A stretch of 64,000 nucleotides of DNA, from contig JAFGHR010000064.1 of assembly GCA_016930015.1 (NCBI GenBank), positions 1 to 64,000 of the forward strand, written 5' to 3'. Position 1 is the stretch's first letter. The number at the start of each line of letters is the position of its first letter. The position numbers and the translations under genes are program-made. This DNA comes from Anaerolineae bacterium (GTDB lineage Bacteria; Chloroflexota; Anaerolineae; Aggregatilineales; Aggregatilineaceae). The notes under the pieces are model-generated. The model did not search any database. It was not told the DNA's origin and worked only from the letters and a program-made list of their open reading frames with translations. This document shows positions 35,366 to 43,094 of this stretch, piece by piece.

Positions 35366-35769
35366 CCGGCTATCACCTTTACCTGGACATGTCTATCGCG
35401 GGGTCCATCAAATTCGTAAAACATAATGTTTTGTGAGCCGCCCAACACCAGTTCGCCGCCGTTGATCGCCAGCAGCACGCTGTGACCGATCAACGCGGCC
35501 TTGATGTGCCCGGCAGCGTCGGCGGGTGTGTCGTACTGGTGTTTGAAGTCAACCCGCGTCGGCACCAACCGGCGCAGGTCATCAATGATATCGTCGGGCG
35601 TGGTGGGATCAAGCGCCGAGTTGATCGTTATGGCGGCGGTGGTGTGCGGCACGATCACGGCACACAGCCCGGACGATACACCCGCTGCCTGTACCGCGTC
35701 GCGCACCAGCGGCGTGATGTCCACCAGCGCATCACCGGGCGGGGTCTTGACGGCAATCGTGGTCAACAT
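35362..35769 (-). CDS. YjbQ/UPF0047-family protein
   Basis: A 135-residue member of the YjbQ family, with VIVPHTTAAITINSALDPTT near residue 40, HIKAALIGHSVLLAINGGEL and GGSQNIMFYEFDGPR. Family members have weak thiamine-phosphate synthase activity, but the physiological role is not settled. It overlaps psuG by 4 bases and the PfkB gene by 7 bases, so it is strictly coupled to the salvage genes; a role in nucleotide or phosphosugar chemistry is an inference. Confidence 0.9.
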   Translation of the reverse strand: MLTTIAVKTPPGDALVDITPLVRDAVQAAGVSSGLCAVIVPHTTAAITINSALDPTTPDDIIDDLRRLVPTRVDFKHQYDTPADAAGHIKAALIGHSVLLAINGGELVLGGSQNIMFYEFDGPRDRHVQVKVIAG

Positions 35770-36716
35770 GGCACATCCATGTGATAACCAGCCTGGTACA
35801 GCACGGCCTGAATTTCATCACGCGTGGGGGCATTGGAACCAGCGCCGATCTTTTGCACGGCTGCCGCGCCGACGGCGTTCGCCAGGATCGCCGCGTCCTG
35901 ATAGTCCCACCCCTTGAGCATGGCCACCACGAACCCGGCATCAAAGCAGTCTCCCGCCCCGACCGTATCGACCACCGGCACCGAGAATCCGGGAACCTGC
36001 TGCTCCCAATCCGCCGTACAGATCAAGCAGCCGCCGGGTCCCTGTTTGATTACCAGCATATGCGGCCCCTCGTCCAGCAGCGAGCGGTAAGCCGCGTAGC
36101 CGCTCAGGCCGCCGCTGATAAGGGGGACTTCGTCTTCAGTCGTCAAAATGACGGTGCTGCGTGCCACAGCCCAGCGGATCAGGTCTTGCGGCACCTGGGC
36201 CAAAAACGGCCCGGCGTCAAGAAAAATCGGGACATCAGCGACCACCGCCCGCTCAAGTGCGCGCTGTGCCAGCGGCACGACACGCGCTTCGGCCAGCGTA
36301 TAACCCTGCATATACATCCCGTCGGCCCGGTCGATGCGTGCATCCAGCCCGGCAGGATAGGCCACCGGTTCGCCTTCGCCATAATGCCCCAGAAAAACGT
36401 GCTCGCCCGATTTTTGATCGGTGAGCACAATGACCAGCGTGGTTGTAGAACCGGGCACAGCAGAAACGCAGTCGAGATTGATCCCTGCCTGGCGGAGCGG
36501 CTGTAAAATAGCTTCGCCAAACACGTCATCACCCAACGTGCCCGCCGCTGATACAGCCAGCCCCAGATGCCGCGCCATGATCATAAAATTGGCTGCGCCG
36601 CCGGGCTCTACCCGGTACATGGATGGCTCCTGGTGTTCGCGGGGCCGGACCGGCAGTGTGACCGCCAGGTTAACATCCAGCACCAGGTCGCCTAGAGAGA
36701 CTATGTGTTGGCTCAT
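35763..36716 (-). CDS. PfkB-family kinase, candidate pseudouridine kinase
   Basis: A 317-residue ribokinase-fold kinase with the N-terminal IVSLGDLVLDVNLAV, substrate segment EPGGAANFMIMARHLG and a complete C-terminal signature VVDTVGAGDCFDAGFVVAML with catalytic Asp. Its position, coupled to YjbQ and psuG, suggests that it phosphorylates pseudouridine to feed PsuG; ribose or another nucleoside is also possible. CAGGA lies 7 bases before the ATG. Only 3 bases separate it from the ADP-ribosylglycohydrolase gene upstream. Confidence 0.88.
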   Translation of the reverse strand: MSQHIVSLGDLVLDVNLAVTLPVRPREHQEPSMYRVEPGGAANFMIMARHLGLAVSAAGTLGDDVFGEAILQPLRQAGINLDCVSAVPGSTTTLVIVLTDQKSGEHVFLGHYGEGEPVAYPAGLDARIDRADGMYMQGYTLAEARVVPLAQRALERAVVADVPIFLDAGPFLAQVPQDLIRWAVARSTVILTTEDEVPLISGGLSGYAAYRSLLDEGPHMLVIKQGPGGCLICTADWEQQVPGFSVPVVDTVGAGDCFDAGFVVAMLKGWDYQDAAILANAVGAAAVQKIGAGSNAPTRDEIQAVLYQAGYHMDVPC

Positions 36717-36719
36717 AGT

Positions 36720-37718
36720 TTAGTCCTGTTTTATCAGCGCGTGCAGCCCATCGGCCAGTGCAGCGACATCATACGCCGCAAAAACCGCATCCGAGTCAAG
36801 TTTAGCCGGGATCGCGGGGTCAAACGCATCGATGCCCGCCCACGCGCCCGCGATCGCGCACGCCATCGCGCCGACCGTGTCAGCGTCCCCTGACAGGTTC
36901 GCCGCGTAGATCGCGGTCTGGCGCGGATCACCGCCAGCCATGGCCAGCACGCCAAACGCCGATCCGACGGATTCCGGCACCGACAAAGACGCGCCGACCA
37001 CATCGAACAACTCATGCAGGCGGAAGCGCTCGTCACCGGGGCCGCGTGCGATAGCGACCGCCATCTGAATCCGGCGCGCGACCGATGGCCCTAACCAGCG
37101 CACGCCGTGACGGCGTCCGATCTCGGCCCCCATGATGCCCGCCGCGATCACGGCATCGAGTGATACGCCGTCCAGCATCGCCACGGACACCGCCGCCGCG
37201 ACCGCGCACGCCCCCGAAATCGCCACGTTGGTATGGTGCGTCGGTGTACACACGATCACCGCGTCAGTGATCGCGCCGGTTGGATCGCCGGGGTGCAGCA
37301 GTCCGACCGGCGAAATGCGCATCGGTGCGCCGTTGGTATCGCCCCAGTTGCCGGTCGTATGCGGGTCGTCGCCGCGTTTGAGCGCCTGGACGCCGCGCCG
37401 TGTGCTTGGTCCCACGTAAGGCGACTCGTCGCCGCCCACGCGGTCATACCACGTGATGATCGCTTCGACAGCCGCTTCGAGTGACACCGCACCGTGTTTG
37501 ATAAACGACCGCGCCAGCGAAAACGCCTGTTCTGAATCATCGGTAATGCGCCCGGCGGGCAGCCCGTGATGCACCGGGTGATCGGCTGGCCCCGGCAGAA
37601 ACTCGGTAATCCAGCCGCCGTAGGCGTCCCACGTGTGATCGATATCAAAATAGGCTGGCATGCCCCAGGCATCACCTAACGCCTGGCCATACAGCCCACC
37701 TAACAGTTTCTTTTTCAC
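36720..37718 (-). CDS. ADP-ribosylglycohydrolase-family protein
   Basis: A 332-residue DraG/ADPRH-fold hydrolase. Both metal-binding regions are visible: GRITDDSEQAFSLAR (TDD motif) and LSGDADTVGAMACAIAGAWAG (DADTxG). Family enzymes remove ADP-ribose from proteins or small molecules through two Mg2+ or Mn2+ ions. In this train of nucleoside-cleaving enzymes it may instead act on an N-glycoside or ADP-ribose derivative (inference). GTG start, with GGAG 6 bases upstream. No DraT or other ADP-ribosyltransferase is nearby. Confidence 0.9.
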   Translation of the reverse strand: MKKKLLGGLYGQALGDAWGMPAYFDIDHTWDAYGGWITEFLPGPADHPVHHGLPAGRITDDSEQAFSLARSFIKHGAVSLEAAVEAIITWYDRVGGDESPYVGPSTRRGVQALKRGDDPHTTGNWGDTNGAPMRISPVGLLHPGDPTGAITDAVIVCTPTHHTNVAISGACAVAAAVSVAMLDGVSLDAVIAAGIMGAEIGRRHGVRWLGPSVARRIQMAVAIARGPGDERFRLHELFDVVGASLSVPESVGSAFGVLAMAGGDPRQTAIYAANLSGDADTVGAMACAIAGAWAGIDAFDPAIPAKLDSDAVFAAYDVAALADGLHALIKQD

Positions 37719-37748
37719 GCCTTACTCCTTTTTTGCCCCCCCATAACG

Positions 37749-37774
37749 AGGGGCAGGTTACCGCACCTGCCCCT
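37749..37774 (-). promoter_or_regulatory. Strong stem-loop between transporter and salvage genes
   Basis: AGGGGCAGGT (37749-37758) and ACCTGCCCCT (37765-37774) form a perfect 10-base stem with a 6-base loop in the only large gap (117 bases) of the first half of the train. No T-run follows on the minus strand; it may be an mRNA processing/stability element or a weak terminator. Confidence 0.55.
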
Positions 37775-37835
37775 GGAGAATACAACGGGTTGTTGTTGTG
37801 TCCCACTTGTCGCCCGGTGCCTGGAGCGTGTTATT

Positions 37836-39323
37836 TTAGGCCGCTGCGACAGCCGCCAGGTGGTGATTGTGCGTCAGGTATTGACCGCCCAACCGCAGCC
37901 AGATCAGCGCCCCGCTGATCAGTCCCAGCGCCAGCCCCAGCACAATGATCAACGTGTCGGCCATCTCTACACCCTGCCCGTCAATCGCGATCAGGAACAG
38001 GATAAAGAACACGCTCAAGTAAATCCACAGTGATAAAACCGACGCCCCGGCGCTGTACCACCAGCGCCAGTGCCCGATACGCTCAACATTGAGCATAAAC
38101 GGCAGGTTGATCACGATCAGCGCCAGTGAAACCAGGGCGATGGCAACGCCGTGACTTACCACCTTGCCGGTAGACAGGTTTTCTCCCGCGCCTTTAAAAC
38201 CATCGGGGGCGGAGAACATGCTCACTGCGATGATGATGCCGATGATGGCCAGCATCGCCAGGAACATGTGCAGCACGCTCAACCGGCGAATCGAACCCCA
38301 GAAGTTCACGTCGAATTCCTCGCCCTCCGCCGAGCGCAGCGTGCGCACGCGTGAGGTCAACTGCGATTGGAGCGCGTAGATCACGAGCGCCATCACCGTA
38401 GCGACGAACGGCACCATCTGCGGAAGCTGTGACGGGATTTCCAGCGAGCCGATACGCGTTGAGATCGCGTCAAAGAAGCCGAAAATCAGCGACGCGAACC
38501 CGGTCCCGATCGGGTTGCCGCCGCCCAGGTACGGTGTCGCCAGCGCGATAAATCCGCGCCCGGATGTCATGTCCTTCTGGAAAAAGGCCAGGTAGCCCAT
38601 ACTCATATGGATGCCGCCCAACCCGGCAAACACGCCGCTCATCAACAGCGCCAGGTAACGAATCCGCTGCACGCGAATCCCGACCGACGCCGCCGCATCG
38701 GGATTCTCGCCAACCGCACGCAGGTGCGTGCCGACGGGTGTGCGGTACATGAACCACCACACAAACGCCACCGAGAAAAACGCGATCCACGTCATCACGC
38801 TCTGGTTGTCGAAGATTTTGAAAAAGAACGAGAGGATCGGGATATCGGCCAGGAACTCCGGCAGTTGGACAAACGGCATTTTGAAGCTGGCTAAGTTGCC
38901 CTTGGTGTTGCCCCGGTCGCCGGTCAGTTCATACATGATCGCCACGGTAGCCGACGATCCCAGGATATTCAGGGCAATACCCGACAAAATCAGGTTGGCT
39001 TTAAGCTGGAGATGGAAAAACGCCAGCAGCAGGGCCATCAACAACCCCACCAGCACGCCCATCAACAGCCCGACCCAGGGCAGCATCGGGTCCGATATCG
39101 CCGGGCTGATCCATTCGGTCGCTTTGGCGCTGAACACGACTCCCGTAAACGCCGAGGCCAGCATGGTACCTTCCAAACCGATGTTGATGACACCGGCCCG
39201 GTCCGAGATCAGCGCGCCCAGTGACGGCAGCAAAATCGGCGTTGTCACGCGTAACATCGAGGCCAGGAACGCCGCGCTGAAGATTCCATCGACTACGTTT
39301 TGAAACAGCATATCATCAAACAT
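37836..39323 (-). CDS. Nucleoside-type ABC transporter permease (second subunit)
   Basis: A 495-residue integral membrane permease of the BPD_transp_2 (YufQ/NupQ-like) type. The N-terminal half carries the family pattern (TPILLPSLGALISDRAGVIN, IGLEGTMLASAFTGV, and PVGTHLRAVGENPDAAASVG for contact with the ATPase). The C-terminal extension (about residues 345-495) adds four more TM segments not normally present and is of unknown role. ATG 39323 has AGGAGG 6 bases upstream and overlaps the first permease by 8 bases; the frame extends to 39392 but overlaps the other permease fully. Confidence 0.88.
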   Translation of the reverse strand: MFDDMLFQNVVDGIFSAAFLASMLRVTTPILLPSLGALISDRAGVINIGLEGTMLASAFTGVVFSAKATEWISPAISDPMLPWVGLLMGVLVGLLMALLLAFFHLQLKANLILSGIALNILGSSATVAIMYELTGDRGNTKGNLASFKMPFVQLPEFLADIPILSFFFKIFDNQSVMTWIAFFSVAFVWWFMYRTPVGTHLRAVGENPDAAASVGIRVQRIRYLALLMSGVFAGLGGIHMSMGYLAFFQKDMTSGRGFIALATPYLGGGNPIGTGFASLIFGFFDAISTRIGSLEIPSQLPQMVPFVATVMALVIYALQSQLTSRVRTLRSAEGEEFDVNFWGSIRRLSVLHMFLAMLAIIGIIIAVSMFSAPDGFKGAGENLSTGKVVSHGVAIALVSLALIVINLPFMLNVERIGHWRWWYSAGASVLSLWIYLSVFFILFLIAIDGQGVEMADTLIIVLGLALGLISGALIWLRLGGQYLTHNHHLAAVAAA

Positions 39324-41064
39324 GAGCGCCCTCCTCGGCAGGCAGTGATGGGGGTAGGCCGCCGTTTGCCCCCGCTTCCAGGTCAAGATCAAGCGTGCCG
39401 CGCCGCCGGATACGCCGCCGCCGGAAGATAGTCACCAACGCCTGGGCCGTGATCAGCAGGATAATGATCGACTGGATAATACGCACAACCTCAAAACTGA
39501 CGTTGGCGTCACTTTCCATAAAGCGGGCGCCAGTACGCAGGTAGGCGTATAACAGCCCGGCGAACGGCACCACCAGCGGATTATTACGCGCCAGCAGCGC
39601 CACGACGACACCTTCGAAGGCCAGGCCAATCGAGATGTTGAGGATCAACTTGCGGTGAATGCCCATACCCAGGTGAGCGCCCGCCAGCCCGGCCACGATA
39701 CCGCTGATGGCCATCGCCAGCATGATCGTGCGTTTGGTGTTGATTCCGCCGTAGTCGGCAAACTTGATGTTGGCGCCGATCATGCGGATTTCATAGCCGA
39801 TCGGTGTGCGGCGGATGAGCAGCCAGGTCAGGATCACGACCGCGATCACGACGTATACGGCTATCGTGACCTGCGTGCCTTCCACAATCGGCGTAAGCTG
39901 GCCGGAACTTGGGAACCAGTCCGACGCGGTATAACCCGCATCCGGCGGTTGGAGTTGGAACGTAAGCACCATTTCGTAAAAGCGCGTGGCGATGGTGTTT
40001 AACATCAGGGTGGATACCAGTTCATTCGCGCCCAGGTACGCTTTTAGCGCACCCGGCAGCAGCCCCCACAGAAAACCCGCCGTCCCCGCCGACAGCAGCG
40101 CGATCGGCACCAGCAGCGTTTTGGGGACGTCCCCAAACGACAGCACGATCACGCCCGATACCAGCGCCCCGAAGTACAACTGTCCTTCTGCGCCCAGGCT
40201 GAACTGTTCCGCGCGGAATACAATCGCGATCGACAGGCCCAGCAGGATCAGCGTCAACGCGTCTTGAATCCAGAACGACCAGCGCAGCACGCGATCAACC
40301 GGTCCTAACAAAAACGCCTCGTAAGCTACGCGCGTTTTGGACAGCATTTCCTTGATGATCTGGCTCTGGCTGAGGTCTTCCGGCTTGACGTGGATAGTGT
40401 ATAACCCGTCTGCCGGGAGCGTGTAGTTGGTGATGGCCGCGTCTTTTGTGCTCTTGAGATCGGGCTTATACGCGTCGATCTGCTCCTGGGTGACTTCTGT
40501 GCTCTTGGCTAACTCATTACCATCGGCGTCCAGCAGCGCGACTTGAAGATCAACCTCGACATTGGCGCGCGCCGCAAACGCCAGAATGGTAATTTCATCG
40601 CCTTCGCTCCCGGCAAAGCGGTACCGGTCCTCTTCGAGCGGTTCGGGCTGGTCGTCATTGTTAAAATCACCCGCCCGCGCCCGGCCATACTGGATGTCCA
40701 TGTCTTCCACATCCGGCACGGCAGCGTCCGACGCCAGCGAAACTTTGAACTCGCCCCTGGTGAAACGCTGCGCCGAGTCCAGGTTAAAGATCGCGGTGAC
40801 CAGGTAACCAAAGAGCAGCGCCACGATCACTGTCAGCACGACGCGCACGGCATCCATGCGCAGTTCCAGCACAAACAGCACGACGCTGCCTGCGATCAAC
40901 CCGTTTACCAGCAGCACACTGGTATAGTCGGGGGTATCTTTCATGGTGTCGAGTGAGCCATCGAACATCCGGGACGTGACGGCAAACATCACCACCAGTC
41001 CGAGCGCCAGGCTGACGATCAGCAGCACAATCCGCGATGACAATAAGCGGCTGTTCAATTTCAT
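39316..41064 (-). CDS. Nucleoside-type ABC permease with PPC-like extracytoplasmic insert
   Basis: A 582-residue permease of the BPD_transp_2 (YufP/NupP-like) type. TM helices at about 11-30, 50-68 and 72-95 are followed by a soluble insert of about 150 residues (96-250). Its core (145-227; DRYRFAGSEGDEITILAFAA, VDLQVALLDADGNELAKS, NYTLPADGLYTIHVKPED) looks like a pre-peptidase C-terminal (PPC) beta-sandwich. The transport part starts at about 258 and carries FRAEQFSLGAEGQLYFGALV and RRTPIGYEIRMIGANIKFAD. The charged C-terminal tail overlaps the next gene. The insert may replace or recruit a solute-binding protein, which is absent from the locus. It overlaps the ATPase gene by 4 bases. Confidence 0.88.
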   Translation of the reverse strand: MKLNSRLLSSRIVLLIVSLALGLVVMFAVTSRMFDGSLDTMKDTPDYTSVLLVNGLIAGSVVLFVLELRMDAVRVVLTVIVALLFGYLVTAIFNLDSAQRFTRGEFKVSLASDAAVPDVEDMDIQYGRARAGDFNNDDQPEPLEEDRYRFAGSEGDEITILAFAARANVEVDLQVALLDADGNELAKSTEVTQEQIDAYKPDLKSTKDAAITNYTLPADGLYTIHVKPEDLSQSQIIKEMLSKTRVAYEAFLLGPVDRVLRWSFWIQDALTLILLGLSIAIVFRAEQFSLGAEGQLYFGALVSGVIVLSFGDVPKTLLVPIALLSAGTAGFLWGLLPGALKAYLGANELVSTLMLNTIATRFYEMVLTFQLQPPDAGYTASDWFPSSGQLTPIVEGTQVTIAVYVVIAVVILTWLLIRRTPIGYEIRMIGANIKFADYGGINTKRTIMLAMAISGIVAGLAGAHLGMGIHRKLILNISIGLAFEGVVVALLARNNPLVVPFAGLLYAYLRTGARFMESDANVSFEVVRIIQSIIILLITAQALVTIFRRRRIRRRGTLDLDLEAGANGGLPPSLPAEEGAHV

Positions 41065-42611
41065 AGGTACTGCTCCATTTCTGCGGCGGGCTGCCGTTCT
41101 GCTCCCAGCATGTACAACCCCAGCTTTTCTTCGGTGAGGTCGGGCGTATTGGGGAAGACTCCCACAATTTCGCCGTTATACATGACCATGATGCGGTCGG
41201 AAAGTTTCATGACCTCTTGCAAATCCGCCGATATCAGCAAAATCGCCAGCCCATCGGTGCGTTTGTCGACAAGCTGCTGGTGAATGTACTCAATCGCGCC
41301 GATATCCACACCGCGTGTGGGTTGGGCCGCGATCAGCAGCCGGGGCGATGAGGACAATTCGCGCGCCAGCACGACTTTTTGCATGTTGCCGCCGGACAGC
41401 GACCCGACCGGCAGTTCCCCGCTGGGCGTCAGGATGTCAAATTGTTTGACCAAGGTGTTACCGTTTTCGGTGATCGCATTCAGATCAAGCATACCCAGGC
41501 GTGTAAACGGGGTCCGGTAGTAACGATCCACGATCAGGTTGTCATTGATGGTGGTCATCACGGAAACCCCGTTGGTCAGGCGATCTTCGGGGATGTGCGC
41601 TACGTGCGCCTCACGCACTTTGCGCGGGCCGTAGCCCAACACGGACCGGCCATCCACGCTGGCTATACCGCCGCCGGTGGCAGCGCGCAGCCCGGTCAGC
41701 ACCTCGACCAGTTCGGTTTGACCGTTGCCCTCGACCCCGGCCACGCCCAGGATTTCTGATTCGTATACGTTAAATGAGGCATTGTGCAGCAGGGTGCGCC
41801 CGGTTTCGTTGATGTACGTCACGTGGCGCACTTCTAACACGGGCTGGCCGTGCTCGACGGGCGGTTTGTCCACCACCATGAACACCTCGCGCCCGACCAT
41901 CATCCGGGCCAGCTCGGCCTCGCTGGTTTCGGCGGTGACCACCGTCCCGACGTTGCGTGCGTCGCGCATCACCGTCACGCGGTCGGAAATTTCCATCACC
42001 TCGCGCAGTTTATGCGTGATAAAGATCACGGTTTTGCCTTCGGCCACCAGGTTTCGGACGGCGTTAAACAGGTCTTTGGTTTCGCGCGGCGTGAGCACGG
42101 CGGTCGGCTCGTCCAGAATCAGGATTTCGGCGCCGCGATAGAGCGCCTTGAGGATTTCAACACGCTGGCGCATACCAACCGGCACGGTATCCACGCGGGC
42201 AGCCGGTTCGACGAACAGGCCGTACTGCTCCGACAGCGCCTCGGTATCGCTGATCGCTTTCTGCCGGTCCAGCGCCAGCCCGCCGAGCGTGGTCGTTTCC
42301 TGGCCCAACACGATATTCTGCGCGATGGAAAACGAGTCGACCAGCATGAAGTTCTGGTGCACCATCCCAATCCCAAGATCGATCGCGGCCTGCGGATTTG
42401 AAATATGTACGGTTTTATCTCGCAGTTGAATCGTGCCCGATGTGGGGGTTTCAAGCCCATAGAGCACTTTCACCAGGGTGCTTTTACCGGCACCGTTCTC
42501 GCCAACCAGCGCGTGAATCTCGCCCTGTTCAACTGACAGATTCACGCCGTCATTGGCCAGCACACCGTTTGGATAGATTTTTACGATGTCTCTTGCTTCA
42601 ACAAGCGCCAT
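41061..42611 (-). CDS. Nucleoside-type ABC transporter ATPase (two ABC domains)
   Basis: A 516-residue cytoplasmic ATPase of the RbsA/YufO (NupO) type. The first domain has Walker A GENGAGKST, Q-loop MVHQNF, Walker B EILILDEPTAVLTP and the switch His of IFITHKLREV. Its signature is the degenerate VPVGMRQRVEIL, common in this family. The second domain has GVEGNGQTELVEVLTG for Walker A, signature LSGGNMQKVVLARELS and LLIAAQPTRGVDIGA. It energises the two permeases encoded downstream and is the first gene of the leftward train. RBS GGGGAGGA precedes the ATG. No solute-binding protein gene lies nearby. Confidence 0.94.
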   Translation of the reverse strand: MALVEARDIVKIYPNGVLANDGVNLSVEQGEIHALVGENGAGKSTLVKVLYGLETPTSGTIQLRDKTVHISNPQAAIDLGIGMVHQNFMLVDSFSIAQNIVLGQETTTLGGLALDRQKAISDTEALSEQYGLFVEPAARVDTVPVGMRQRVEILKALYRGAEILILDEPTAVLTPRETKDLFNAVRNLVAEGKTVIFITHKLREVMEISDRVTVMRDARNVGTVVTAETSEAELARMMVGREVFMVVDKPPVEHGQPVLEVRHVTYINETGRTLLHNASFNVYESEILGVAGVEGNGQTELVEVLTGLRAATGGGIASVDGRSVLGYGPRKVREAHVAHIPEDRLTNGVSVMTTINDNLIVDRYYRTPFTRLGMLDLNAITENGNTLVKQFDILTPSGELPVGSLSGGNMQKVVLARELSSSPRLLIAAQPTRGVDIGAIEYIHQQLVDKRTDGLAILLISADLQEVMKLSDRIMVMYNGEIVGVFPNTPDLTEEKLGLYMLGAERQPAAEMEQYL

Positions 42612-42684
42612 ACACGTCCTCCCCGTATGGTCAACTAAGTGTACATACGTCGTTAATCAGGCACCACTCGCCGGTTGATAACAA

Positions 42685-42712
42685 AGTGGGGCGAGCCAAA
42701 ACTCACCCCACT
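42685..42712 (-). promoter_or_regulatory. Leader stem-loop upstream of the ABC ATPase gene
   Basis: AGTGGGGCGAG (42685-42695) pairs with CTCACCCCACT (42702-42712) apart from one C/A mismatch; on the minus strand TTTGTTATC follows. It lies 73 bases before the ATPase start with no gene upstream on that strand, so it is a candidate attenuator or a relic of a lost gene boundary. Confidence 0.45.
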
Positions 42713-42979
42713 CAGCTTCAAAATCGGGTAGTTACGATGGTTGTGCAACAGCGTTAAGCCCACACTCATCACGATCATGATTCAGGTTTTGCCAGACAAA
42801 ACGAATCAACCATTAACTTTGCGTTCAGCCTTCAGGATTCATGTTAAAACTATAACGTGACAGCCCACCAGCGTCAAGCACGATGAGAGGTCATAGTGAT
42901 ATCACCGCAAATAAGACGGATGGTTGTTTTGAAGCACACTTGTCTACGCTGACTTACTACCGGCCCGCGGCAGTATGGC

Positions 42980-43009
42980 TTGCCTGTGACGGTAAAAAAA
43001 TGGTACACT
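42980..43009 (+). promoter_or_regulatory. Promoter candidate for the divergent nucleoside hydrolase
   Basis: TTGCCT and TACACT are separated by 18 bases, with TGG before the -10 giving an extended -10. It lies about 85 bases before the hydrolase start. Confidence 0.45.
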
Positions 43010-43094
43010 GCGCCTAAACAATGATAAGATAGCATAGAGATATTATAAAGGAATCCCGGATACGCACCGTAGGGATAACAACCATTCCCTGCAC

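Larger units (their letters stand above)
42612..43094. other. Divergent regulatory region of the nucleoside locus
   Basis: 483 non-coding bases between the transporter train and the divergent nucleoside hydrolase. It holds a strong stem-loop at 42685-42712, a plus-strand promoter candidate at 42980-43009, and AT-rich DNA. A BmpA-type solute-binding protein gene would normally be expected near the ATPase, but none is here and no remnant was recognised. Confidence 0.6.

Noticed and set aside
42612-43094. Hidden BmpA-type lipoprotein gene or remnant
   Set aside because: No frame on either strand shows a signal peptide, lipobox or solute-binding pattern.
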